Positions 55,627 to 63,510 of a DNA stretch of 64,000 bases are shown here, one piece after another. The DNA lies in NCBI RefSeq assembly GCF_040151475.1, contig NZ_JBDKWG010000133.1:1-64000 (forward strand), given 5' to 3'. Numbering within the stretch: position 1 is the first letter of the stretch; each line of letters starts with the position of its first letter. The notes below the pieces were generated by a model that made no database searches, had not been told where the DNA came from, and saw only the letters and a program-made list of their open reading frames with translations. The stretch comes from CAXBNB01 sp040151475. Lineage in GTDB: Bacteria; Bacteroidota; Bacteroidia; Cytophagales; Cyclobacteriaceae. Both the position numbers and the translations under genes were made by a program.

Positions 55627-56680
55627 GAATATCAGGTTTGACAGGAACTTTCACCACTACTTTAAAAGTATCTTCTTTTTTATCAACAAGCAAAAGGTCA
55701 GTTCGGCCATAGATAAGAGACAGCCGTTTTCTTATATTCTCAAGGCCTATCCCCTCGCCTTTTCTGGCAATAGATTCTGGATCTATATTGTTTGATACAA
55801 CAATATGCAACAGGTCGCCAGACAGTTCACAAGACAAGTTTATGACAACCACGTCAGTACTTTCATTCACTCCATATTTTACTGCATTTTCAAGTATTGG
55901 CTGTAAGATCAAATTAGGTACTTTAACAACCAGAAATGATTGATTCGCTTCTATATTGAACTCAAGACGTTCACCAAATCTGATTTTTTCAATGTCCAAA
56001 TAAAGTGACACATTTTGCAATTCTTCCTTCAGTGAATTCATCTCGGTACTTTCCTTGCCTATGGAATACCTAAGAAAATCACTCAGTTTAATTACCATTT
56101 CCCGGGCTTTTTCAGGCATAGTCATGGTCAAGGCACTTATGGAATTGAGGCTATTGAAAATAAAATGCGGATTGATTTGAGCCTTCAGCATTTTCAACTC
56201 AGATTCATTGAGAAGGGACTTTAGCTGGAGTTCTTTGCCCGTTTTTTCCTGTAAGTCTAAATAATAATGGACCAAGAAGAATGTCAAGATAATAAGAGAA
56301 TAATACATCACTCCGATAATTGCCCTCCACAATCCGGTTTGGTTCAAAAATTCAAGATAATCTTCGTTACCAGTAAAAAGAAGTGACAGGAGCAATTTGG
56401 ACAAAACTAACCAGCAAACTACTGTTAACACAGACGCAACAGCATGGGTTGTGATCAGGGAAATATAATCGCCTTTTTCAACATTAGAAAACCTCACTAC
56501 ATACCAAAACCCTAAAGCCATTGAACCAAAAAGTGCATTATGAATAAGGCTGTCTGAAAAGGATATAATCAGGCTAAAATCATAATAACTATATAATACA
56601 AAAGCATGGACAGCACCAACTATCCCCCATACCAATGCATACAATTTATAACCTGAACCTTCTAATATTGGGTGCTTCAA
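55613..56680 (-). CDS. LytS/YehU-type sensor histidine kinase
   Basis: A 355-residue membrane kinase with four hydrophobic segments in the first 150 residues. The His_kinase region has its acceptor His in LKAQINPHFIFNSLNSISAL. The ATP-binding domain shows LILQPILENAVKYGV and KGEGIGLENIRKRL. It lies 11 bp after the LiaF-like gene and signals to the LytTR regulator downstream. It has no separate sensor domain, so the membrane part, perhaps with the LiaF-like protein, is the likely sensor. Confidence 0.93.
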   Translation of the reverse strand: MKHPILEGSGYKLYALVWGIVGAVHAFVLYSYYDFSLIISFSDSLIHNALFGSMALGFWYVVRFSNVEKGDYISLITTHAVASVLTVVCWLVLSKLLLSLLFTGNEDYLEFLNQTGLWRAIIGVMYYSLIILTFFLVHYYLDLQEKTGKELQLKSLLNESELKMLKAQINPHFIFNSLNSISALTMTMPEKAREMVIKLSDFLRYSIGKESTEMNSLKEELQNVSLYLDIEKIRFGERLEFNIEANQSFLVVKVPNLILQPILENAVKYGVNESTDVVVINLSCELSGDLLHIVVSNNIDPESIARKGEGIGLENIRKRLSLIYGRTDLLLVDKKEDTFKVVVKVPVKPDIHEKN

Positions 56681-56691
56681 ATTCTAATAGG

Positions 56692-57387
56692 TTAAATACT
56701 TTTGACTTCCCCTCCTCCAAACATAACAAACCCTTTGATTCTTAATACTTTCCCAGGATCTTGAGTCACATTCGACACCAATGGTCTTTTATCTGCATAC
56801 CCTCCAAAAATGATGAAGCTTTCCATAACTATTGTCCAATCTGCCGGTACTATAAATGAGCTTCCTCCAAACATGCAAAAAACATCTATTATATTTTCTT
56901 CATTTGACAGCCTGGCATCTAAAAAGTTGATTTCAGAACCCCCAAATATCGAAGTGACTTTACCGCCTTTGAAATTTTGAGCACTTACTTTTTTTTTTGA
57001 CCCTCCAAATATGGAAACCTCATCTATGTAATCTTCATCTATACTTACAGTATCTCGACTGAATCCCTGATGCCTTCTTTTCATCAATATAGAAATACCG
57101 ATAGCTACAAGGATCAAAGGCCACCAGTCTCTCAAGCTTATGTGTGGCCAATAAAATATGTGTGATAAATGACTAATGCCCCCAATCAATAGAAAGACCA
57201 CTCCTGACCTCTTACCTGTTACTAACATTGTTGCTCCTATCAATATAAATACCGACTGCCAACCAAACAGGAAATGGGGTATAAAATCTGGAATCAGGTC
57301 AAAGTTTCTAAATAAAAAATATGCCCCTAAAGTTACAAGCAGGACTCCAATCCATACGTTTTTCCTTGAGTTATTGTGTTCTCTCAT
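56692..57387 (-). CDS. LiaF-like membrane protein
   Basis: A 231-residue protein with four membrane segments (about 10-105), then a charged linker and a beta-rich C-terminal domain with repeated FGG turns (SIFGGSKKKVSAQ, SIFGGSEINF, CMFGGSSFIVPADW, IIFGGYADKRP). This is the LiaF / cell-wall-active-antibiotics-response domain layout. In Firmicutes LiaF restrains a partner kinase; here the next gene is a LytS-type kinase, so an analogous inhibitory role is reasonable inference. Confidence 0.85.
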   Translation of the reverse strand: MREHNNSRKNVWIGVLLVTLGAYFLFRNFDLIPDFIPHFLFGWQSVFILIGATMLVTGKRSGVVFLLIGGISHLSHIFYWPHISLRDWWPLILVAIGISILMKRRHQGFSRDTVSIDEDYIDEVSIFGGSKKKVSAQNFKGGKVTSIFGGSEINFLDARLSNEENIIDVFCMFGGSSFIVPADWTIVMESFIIFGGYADKRPLVSNVTQDPGKVLRIKGFVMFGGGEVKSI

Positions 57388-57409
57388 GATAAATTAGTTT
57401 TGTTACAGG

Positions 57410-57417
57410 TAAAAGTA
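57410..57417 (-). promoter_or_regulatory. Candidate -7 box of the liaF-like/lytS/lytTR operon
   Basis: TACTTTTA on the minus strand matches seven of eight letters of TAnnTTTG. A start near 57403 would leave a short leader and place the phased repeats at about -44 to -72. Confidence 0.4.
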
Positions 57418-57445
57418 CGCAGTAAACCAACCTGTAAATAACCGA

Positions 57446-57475
57446 AATCGGTAAGCTGTTGCAGAATATCGGTAA
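57446..57475. promoter_or_regulatory. 21-bp-phased direct repeats, likely LytTR site
   Basis: AATCGGTAA (57446-57454) and TATCGGTAA (57467-57475) repeat the 8-mer ATCGGTAA exactly 21 bp apart, two helical turns. LytTR proteins bind such direct repeats on one DNA face. The first copy is also half of ACCGAAATCGGT. Confidence 0.5.
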
Positions 57476-57553
57476 ACGAAAGAATAAAAGTTGTTAATCA
57501 ATAAGTGGAAACAACAACTGCCCTCCTACATTACTCAATATCCACTCAAAGAA

Positions 57554-60001
57554 TCACTCTGTTCTCAATGCCTTTACCGGATTTGCCAAAGCTGTTTTAA
57601 TCGACTGAAAACTTATGGTAATCAACACAAGAGCTAAAGTCACCAATCCTGAGATTACAAAACTCATTGGAGAAATATCAATTCTATAGGAGAATTCTTC
57701 CAGCCATTTGCTTCCTGCCCATATAGTAAGTGGCACAGATATGACCATCGCTACTGCACCAAGAATGATAAACCTACCCGATAACAAAACCACAATACTG
57801 GGCACTGATGCTCCCAAAACCTTTCTAATGCCTACCTCTTTCATTTTTTGTGACGCCACAAACATAATTAATCCATAAGAACCCAGACAAGATATAATAA
57901 TAGCAAGTATCGCAAAATATCCCACCAAAGTACCGAGTTGCTCCTGACTCCTATAGCCTTGCTCCAGATTTTCATCCAGAAATGTGTGTGTAAATGATTC
58001 GCTGGGGAAAAATTCATTGTACTTGGCTTCCACTCTGGCAAGAGTCTCAGGTATGTTCTGGTTATGGATTCTTATGGAAAACACATTGAACTGCGCAGTA
58101 TTGACCTCCATGACCAACGGTCCCATCGGTTCGGATAAAGGTAAAAAATGAAAGTCGGCTACCACACCTACTACTTTTCCGGTTTTTCCTTCCACATTAA
58201 TTTCTTTGCCTATGGCCTCAGTGTTAGTTCCAAAATTGTACTGCTTCACGGCGTATTCATTGATCAAAAAAGCATTTTCATGATCAGTTCCAAACTCTTT
58301 AGAAAAATCCCTCCCTTCCACTACTTCTATTTTATAAGCCTGATTGAAATCATAATCTACTGAAAAAACAGGTGCAAGCATGTTGTCTTCCACTGTGAAC
58401 CCTTCCGGAATAATATTCCTATGCACTACTCCGAACCCGGGCACATTTGCCGAAGCAGTACTTGCTTCTACTCCCGGAATTGTCCCCAAAGCATCTTCAA
58501 ATGAATTCATAGTTTGGCGTTTCTGCCCATCTACTCCTCCAAAAACATTATTAAAATTCTGGCTTTGCACCGGAACATTTATCATTAAGTCTTTTTTAAA
58601 CCCTAAAGGTTTATTTCGTAGCAAATCGAGTTGATCAAAAACTATTATGGTACTGGAAATCAACACCATCGACACACAAAACTGGGTAACAATCAGCGTC
58701 TTTCTAAAAGAAAGCCCTCCATTGTTTTGGTTGGAAGCAATCCCTTTCAGGCTGTAAACAGGTGAAATCCTGGTTACAAAAAATGAAGGATATAATCCGG
58801 CAAGAAAGCCTGTGAGAATGAACAATATAAAAAAACCAACAATCAATTGCGGACTCAACAAAACATCTGGTGCAAGGGATTTGTCAGTCAAATCGTTCAA
58901 CACGGGTAACAATGAAGCTGTAAAAACCAATGCGAGCACCGAAGAAAAAAACGTAAGCACAAAAGATTCTCCTAAAAACTGGAAAATAAGATTGGACTTT
59001 AACGCACCAAGTACTTTTCTCATACCAATCTCCTTCGTCCTTTGAAGTGACCGGGCAGTAGATAGATTGATAAAATTGATGCATGCAATGAGCAAAGTAA
59101 GCGCACCAACAGCCATAAATATATAAAGAAATGTAAGACTGCCTGGTGGCTCTGCCTGAGCCTGAATATCGGCATTCAGGTGAATATCTTCCAAAGGTTG
59201 AAGTTTAAAGCTCTGACCCTTTTGCATATTCTTGGGAATTTTTTCAGCGACAAACTCAGGAAACTTAGCATCCACATTGGCAGCATTACTTCCCGGCTTC
59301 AACAAAGCATAAGTGATAGAATGAGAAACCATCCAGTTTATCTTAAAATTACCCCTGATATTCTCTCTAAGGCTTTCCGGTTCTATATCGTACATGTTGT
59401 CATACGGCACCAACATGTCAAAGTGAATATGAGAATTAGACGGAAAATCTTTGACCACAGCACTTACTTTAAAAGTAGTGTTCCCCTCCATGATAATCTG
59501 TTTGCCTATAGGATTTTGATCACCAAAATACTTTGCAGCAATCTCCTCATTGAGTACCACAGTAAAGGGTTCTTTCAGTGCGTATTTCAAAGAACCTTTC
59601 ACAGGAACGAAAGTAAACATTTCCATTATAGAAGAGTCTGCAAAATAGATATTGGGCTCTTCATACTTTTGAAGAACGCCATCCTGATTGCCATGTACTT
59701 GCACACTTACTCCTCGTGAAAACATTCGACCTGTCTTTTCCACTTCAGGAAAATAAGTGGCGATATGCTCGGACATCACAGGAGGAATCCTACCAATATT
59801 GAAGTCTCCAATGAGGTAATGAATCCTGTATATCCGATCCTTTTTCGTGTGAAACTTGTCGTAACTGTACTCATCAGCAACGAAAACAAAAATCAACAAA
59901 CAACACGTGAGTCCACCTGTAAGCCCCAGTATATTGATAAAGCTAAAAGTCTTGTGTCTCAGTAAATTTCGGATGGCAGTTTTGAGGTAATTCCTTAACA
60001 T
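57554..60001 (-). CDS. MacB/FtsX-type ABC transporter permease
   Basis: An 815-residue double permease. An N-terminal membrane segment (TFSFINILGLTGGLTCCLLI) precedes a large periplasmic domain, then three segments with the FtsX core (LSTARSLQRTKEIGMRKVLG), then a second half with the same pattern ending VASQKMKEVGIRKVLGASV. No ATPase gene is adjacent. In Bacteroidota such 800-residue permeases often work with an ATPase encoded elsewhere, in peptide or antibiotic resistance. Its upstream region has an inverted ATTGGTAA repeat related to the phased repeats before the LiaF-LytSR operon. Confidence 0.9.
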   Translation of the reverse strand: MLRNYLKTAIRNLLRHKTFSFINILGLTGGLTCCLLIFVFVADEYSYDKFHTKKDRIYRIHYLIGDFNIGRIPPVMSEHIATYFPEVEKTGRMFSRGVSVQVHGNQDGVLQKYEEPNIYFADSSIMEMFTFVPVKGSLKYALKEPFTVVLNEEIAAKYFGDQNPIGKQIIMEGNTTFKVSAVVKDFPSNSHIHFDMLVPYDNMYDIEPESLRENIRGNFKINWMVSHSITYALLKPGSNAANVDAKFPEFVAEKIPKNMQKGQSFKLQPLEDIHLNADIQAQAEPPGSLTFLYIFMAVGALTLLIACINFINLSTARSLQRTKEIGMRKVLGALKSNLIFQFLGESFVLTFFSSVLALVFTASLLPVLNDLTDKSLAPDVLLSPQLIVGFFILFILTGFLAGLYPSFFVTRISPVYSLKGIASNQNNGGLSFRKTLIVTQFCVSMVLISSTIIVFDQLDLLRNKPLGFKKDLMINVPVQSQNFNNVFGGVDGQKRQTMNSFEDALGTIPGVEASTASANVPGFGVVHRNIIPEGFTVEDNMLAPVFSVDYDFNQAYKIEVVEGRDFSKEFGTDHENAFLINEYAVKQYNFGTNTEAIGKEINVEGKTGKVVGVVADFHFLPLSEPMGPLVMEVNTAQFNVFSIRIHNQNIPETLARVEAKYNEFFPSESFTHTFLDENLEQGYRSQEQLGTLVGYFAILAIIISCLGSYGLIMFVASQKMKEVGIRKVLGASVPSIVVLLSGRFIILGAVAMVISVPLTIWAGSKWLEEFSYRIDISPMSFVISGLVTLALVLITISFQSIKTALANPVKALRTE

Positions 60002-60044
60002 GGCAAATTTGATTAAATGCAGCTTGGCAGAAAGATTTACAACT

Positions 60045-60079
60045 GATTGGTAACAATTTAATGTGGTTTATTACCAATC
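60045..60079. promoter_or_regulatory. Inverted GATTGGTAA repeat before the permease
   Basis: GATTGGTAA (60045-60053) and TTACCAATC (60071-60079) are perfect 9-bp arms 17 bp apart, 45-80 bp upstream of the permease start. The ATTGGTAA word differs by one base from the ATCGGTAA repeats at 57447-57475, so the same regulator may act at both. Confidence 0.45.
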
Positions 60080-60192
60080 CGTTTTTATTTTTCATAAAAG
60101 GAATTTATTGATGATTGATGGTGAATTACTTACCTGACATCCTCTGATTGAAGCCAATAGTCCTCATTTCAATCATTTTTATTCTGCAATTA

Positions 60193-61986
60193 TTAACCAA
60201 TTGTCATTTTATGACGGAATGGTGTATGCCCGGTTAAGTACACATGTACTCCTTCTGTTCTCAAGCTCCCCTGATGATAACTATATTGTTCGCTCTCTAA
60301 CCGTGTAATTCGTTGGTGTTCATTTTTACCTGGCCCAAATGTTATTTTATCGTCCCCTACTATATACTCTCCAAATCCGGATTTTAAAAGGTAATTATCC
60401 TCACCATGCTTTTCAGTATTGACAAGTTTACCACCTTCGTTAAAGCACATCTCAATGGTAACTGCAACATTTGGAGGCCCATCTACTTTAAAATCCAAAT
60501 TGAGAGTTCCATCTTTTTCGGTTATTTCAATAATTGTATCAAGCTTTTTTATATTGGACTTTTCTCGTGAGTCAAAATCCATTTTATTCCAGAACCTTCT
60601 ATCAATGGATTGAGACAGTTCATAATCACCATCAGTTTTCCTCAATTCCTTCGACATAGGCTGGTAATAATATGCTTCCTTTGTTTCGGTTAGCGTGTAC
60701 TTCTGCCCTTCATTTGATAAACCATCGCCTCTGAAATACCCCATTCTAAAAAATGAAGTTGACAAGCGCATGTATTTCAGCATAGACATACCCTTTCGAA
60801 AGGTTAAGAAATCTGGGTTTGAGGATCTGCCCGACGAAACAATCACCGGTTTATCATTGCCTCCAAATATGGTAACTGAAGTGCTTCCATGTCTGATTCT
60901 AGCTAAATTTGCCAACTTAAAAAACTTCTCAAAATCATCAGGGGCTTTCACTAAAGGCGGAAGAGTCTTTTGCAGGTCAGGATTTTCCATGAAATAAATT
61001 AATGAATTAGATAATATCTCATTTTCAAAATCCGGTAGGCTCTCAATGGTCTTCGCAATTGATGCAAACATGCCGTCATTATCATTAATTGCCAGCTGCC
61101 GATATTGCAAATAGAATTTAGTAATTGTTGATGTGTACCATTGATCCTGCCTTCTTGAATCAATCGATACTAAATCTCCATTGGGTTCAGTATAAAAATA
61201 ATAAGTAGTAAGGTTTTTACGAACAGGATCCAATAACTCAGGTCGGTTGAGCAATCGTGACATTGTCATCAATGTTCTGTCAATTACGGCAGAATAGTTA
61301 CCACTTCTTTCCGGAAAGTGCCCATCTTCATTGATATAAATTCCCTCAGCGAGCCATTCATCTATCCTTTCAACATATTTAGTATCTGGATAAAGTTCAT
61401 TGATCTGAGCAAGTGCTGAACAGATTACCCATCTATGGTTTGGGGTATGTACACCACCTGTCACCATGGCAACCGCCGCATTTTTTATGAATTTTTCAAG
61501 CTTGTTTTTTGTTTGTAACAAATTTTGAAATTCTAAACGGTTCAATACTACAGAGGCTGAACATAAGTGCTCTAAGATGAAGCCAGTATCTGGAGGTGAC
61601 TGCCTGTTTCCTCCTGAATCAAGTGTACCATCAGAATATTGCGCACTCAACATGATGTCTAATACCTTTTCTAATATATTTATTAGTTTCTGGGATTTGT
61701 AATATTCAGAATCTGAGTTACACAGTGAACCCGAGACACACGACACTATAACAGCCAATCTACGGAAACTACTTTGATAGTTTTCATCTTTAACTTGTTC
61801 TTCGTCCAAAATACGTTTAACCCTGATGTCATTGTGCAGGATCAATTTTTTCATTAGCTGATCGTCAATTTTTGTCTTATCATTAAAAACCGTACTTCCG
61901 GCAATTGCTAAATCACTCATAATAGCACCAGCCATTGCAACAGAGCTTATTTTGATAAATTTTCCACGACTTATTTGAAACTTCAT
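60193..61986 (-). CDS. Secreted protein of unknown activity, probable alpha/alpha-barrel polysaccharide-acting protein
   Basis: A 597-residue protein with an export signal that looks like a Tat motif with the second Arg replaced (SRGKFIK, then a hydrophobic stretch). The first 300 residues are helical, with HTPNHRWVICSALAQIN and EDGHFPERSGNYSAVIDRTL, reminiscent of alpha/alpha-barrel polysaccharide lyases and heparinase-like proteins. The second half is beta-rich and ends GHTPFRHKMTIG. I do not recognise a catalytic set with certainty. It is next to an endonuclease/exonuclease/phosphatase-family gene and a sulfatase remnant in the third utilisation locus, which suggests a role in sulfated or uronate-type polysaccharide use. 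Confidence 0.7.
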   Translation of the reverse strand: MKFQISRGKFIKISSVAMAGAIMSDLAIAGSTVFNDKTKIDDQLMKKLILHNDIRVKRILDEEQVKDENYQSSFRRLAVIVSCVSGSLCNSDSEYYKSQKLINILEKVLDIMLSAQYSDGTLDSGGNRQSPPDTGFILEHLCSASVVLNRLEFQNLLQTKNKLEKFIKNAAVAMVTGGVHTPNHRWVICSALAQINELYPDTKYVERIDEWLAEGIYINEDGHFPERSGNYSAVIDRTLMTMSRLLNRPELLDPVRKNLTTYYFYTEPNGDLVSIDSRRQDQWYTSTITKFYLQYRQLAINDNDGMFASIAKTIESLPDFENEILSNSLIYFMENPDLQKTLPPLVKAPDDFEKFFKLANLARIRHGSTSVTIFGGNDKPVIVSSGRSSNPDFLTFRKGMSMLKYMRLSTSFFRMGYFRGDGLSNEGQKYTLTETKEAYYYQPMSKELRKTDGDYELSQSIDRRFWNKMDFDSREKSNIKKLDTIIEITEKDGTLNLDFKVDGPPNVAVTIEMCFNEGGKLVNTEKHGEDNYLLKSGFGEYIVGDDKITFGPGKNEHQRITRLESEQYSYHQGSLRTEGVHVYLTGHTPFRHKMTIG

Positions 61987-62070
61987 ATACTAATAATATT
62001 TAAGTGCCTTCGGTATCGATTCGATTCCTACTGCTTAGTGAAACACAAGAATTTATTTAGCCAACTGTTG

Positions 62071-62895
62071 CTAATCTATTTGCAATAACGCCCATACAGG
62101 TTTGTGATCAGACAGAGGTTTGTCCATCTCTATTATCTCTCCTTCCAGTGCCTTAATTCTACTTGTCGGATACATTATGTGGTCAATTACCCTGCCTTTT
62201 CCTGTAGTGTCTCGTTTGGATCGATTTACCATCGAACTAAGCTTGGTTACATCAGTTCCTAAATCTCTCCAGGAAACATCCAGTCCGATATCTACAAACA
62301 TTTCATAGTATGGGCTTTTGTAAACATCACTGGACAAAACGAAATTGAAATCGCCCATAGCAATTGACAATTCATCGGACTGCCTTTCTTTAAGGTAATC
62401 AACAAAAGCTGTTACCTTTCCTGTGGTTTCGTCAATATGCGCCTGATCTCTCCATCCAAATGGGAAGTGTACGGCATAAACAGCAATTTCCTGACCCTTT
62501 ACCTTAGTAGTAGCTCTGGTAACGGTATGCAGTGTATCTGCCATCAACACTTCCTCATAATTGGCCAATGGTGTTTTACTGGCGATTGTTTTATATTTAT
62601 CTTTGTGACCAGCAGTAGAGTATTTTCCCACTACCACATAATTTAATCCCATAACTGCTCCTACTTGTTTTGTCCAGTCTCCACCAGGGGCTTCAGAAAA
62701 GCAAACCACATCGAAATTGTAAGGCTTTAGTTTTTCACCTATTTCCTGTGCAGATCCTTTATCACTAAATTCTACATTGTAGGCAGCCACTTTAAGTTTG
62801 ATAGGTTTTTTCTTTTTCTCTCCATGAGTATTAAAAGTAATAGCCAGGAGTAAACAAACTGAAAAAATAGTTGAAATTATCTTTTGTGTTTTCAT
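62071..62895 (-). CDS. Secreted endonuclease/exonuclease/phosphatase-family protein
   Basis: I start at 62895 (MKTQKIISTIFS) for a proper signal peptide; the longer frame adds six residues. The 274-residue protein shows the family motifs LKVAAYNVEFSD, CFSEAPGGDW, YAVHFPFGWRDQAH, IAMGDFNFVLSSD and the closing SDHKPVWALLQ. The fold cleaves phosphodiesters. Exported members often act on extracellular DNA, or on phospholipid or sugar phosphates. It follows the sulfatase remnant by 50 bp. Confidence 0.86.
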   Translation of the reverse strand: MKTQKIISTIFSVCLLLAITFNTHGEKKKKPIKLKVAAYNVEFSDKGSAQEIGEKLKPYNFDVVCFSEAPGGDWTKQVGAVMGLNYVVVGKYSTAGHKDKYKTIASKTPLANYEEVLMADTLHTVTRATTKVKGQEIAVYAVHFPFGWRDQAHIDETTGKVTAFVDYLKERQSDELSIAMGDFNFVLSSDVYKSPYYEMFVDIGLDVSWRDLGTDVTKLSSMVNRSKRDTTGKGRVIDHIMYPTSRIKALEGEIIEMDKPLSDHKPVWALLQID

Positions 62896-62945
62896 GATCT
62901 TAAAATTATACATTGTGTTTTTTATAAATTCCCTAATCCTTCGTC

Positions 62946-63326
62946 CTATTCAATCACCCATTTAGGTTGGTGACTCGGACGGAACCGTGCTCTGTTTCGT
63001 ACACTTTTTGGTAATATTTTATTGTAAACGGCACCAAAACCATCATACTGATGATAAACATAGTCCTGCCATGGGTCTTGACCAGATGCTCTTGGATCGC
63101 CAGAAGTTTTTAAATGTGCCATGAGAATGCTAGACAAGCTATCTTTTCCTGTAGCACCCGTATGCAACCATGATTGATCATCTGAGATGGCGAATAAAAT
63201 ATTAGGCCGTTTTATTTCTTGTGCAGTTTGTGTCGATAATTTCTTACTTTCTTGACAAGCCGTCAAGAAATACACAGATATACAAAAGCTCAACAAGCGA
63301 ATTGAATTACACTTAATTTGACTCAT
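62946..63326 (-). pseudogene. Sulfatase remnant with the middle deleted
   Basis: This 126-codon frame joins two ends of a sulfatase. Residues 1-60 are a lipoprotein signal (FLTAC) and the sulfatase N-terminus (RPNILFAISDDQSWLHTGAT), including the metal-binding Asp pair. From about residue 66 the sequence is the sulfatase C-terminus (AHLKTSGDPRASG, then NRARFRPSHQPKW). Intact members of this type are around 450-550 residues, so roughly 350-400 codons are missing, including the formylglycine CxPxR motif. The frame is kept across the join near 63130-63150. It cannot be an active sulfatase. A sequencing or assembly error is possible, but an in-frame deletion is the simpler reading. Confidence 0.8.
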
Positions 63327-63440
63327 AGCTTTTTTTTAGTGAGTGTTTCTAACATGAAAATCCTATGAGAAAACATTTTGATTCTATATAGACTGGATGA
63401 AAACCTCAGGAATCCGACTTCAGACCACAAGTTCAGAAAA

Positions 63441-63478
63441 GAAAAAAGAGCGGTGATTTATTATTACCGCTCTTTTTT
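63441..63478. terminator. Terminator hairpin after the third susD
   Basis: AAAAAAGAGCGGT (63442-63454) pairs perfectly with ACCGCTCTTTTTT (63466-63478) over 13 bp around an 11-nt loop. The A/T ends give a U-run on either strand. It lies 35 bp after the susD stop and before the sulfatase remnant. Confidence 0.85.
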
Positions 63479-63510
63479 TATAAAGTTACTATATCAAAAA
63501 GCAGTTTTTA

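Noticed and set aside
57441..57452. ACCGAAATCGGT as a stand-alone dimer operator
   Set aside because: It overlaps one of the two 21-bp-phased repeats, and the phased pair explains more of the sequence with an adjacent LytTR regulator.
59180..59719. 179-codon frame opposite the permease gene
   Set aside because: Long but antisense to the conserved periplasmic domain, with no domain of its own.
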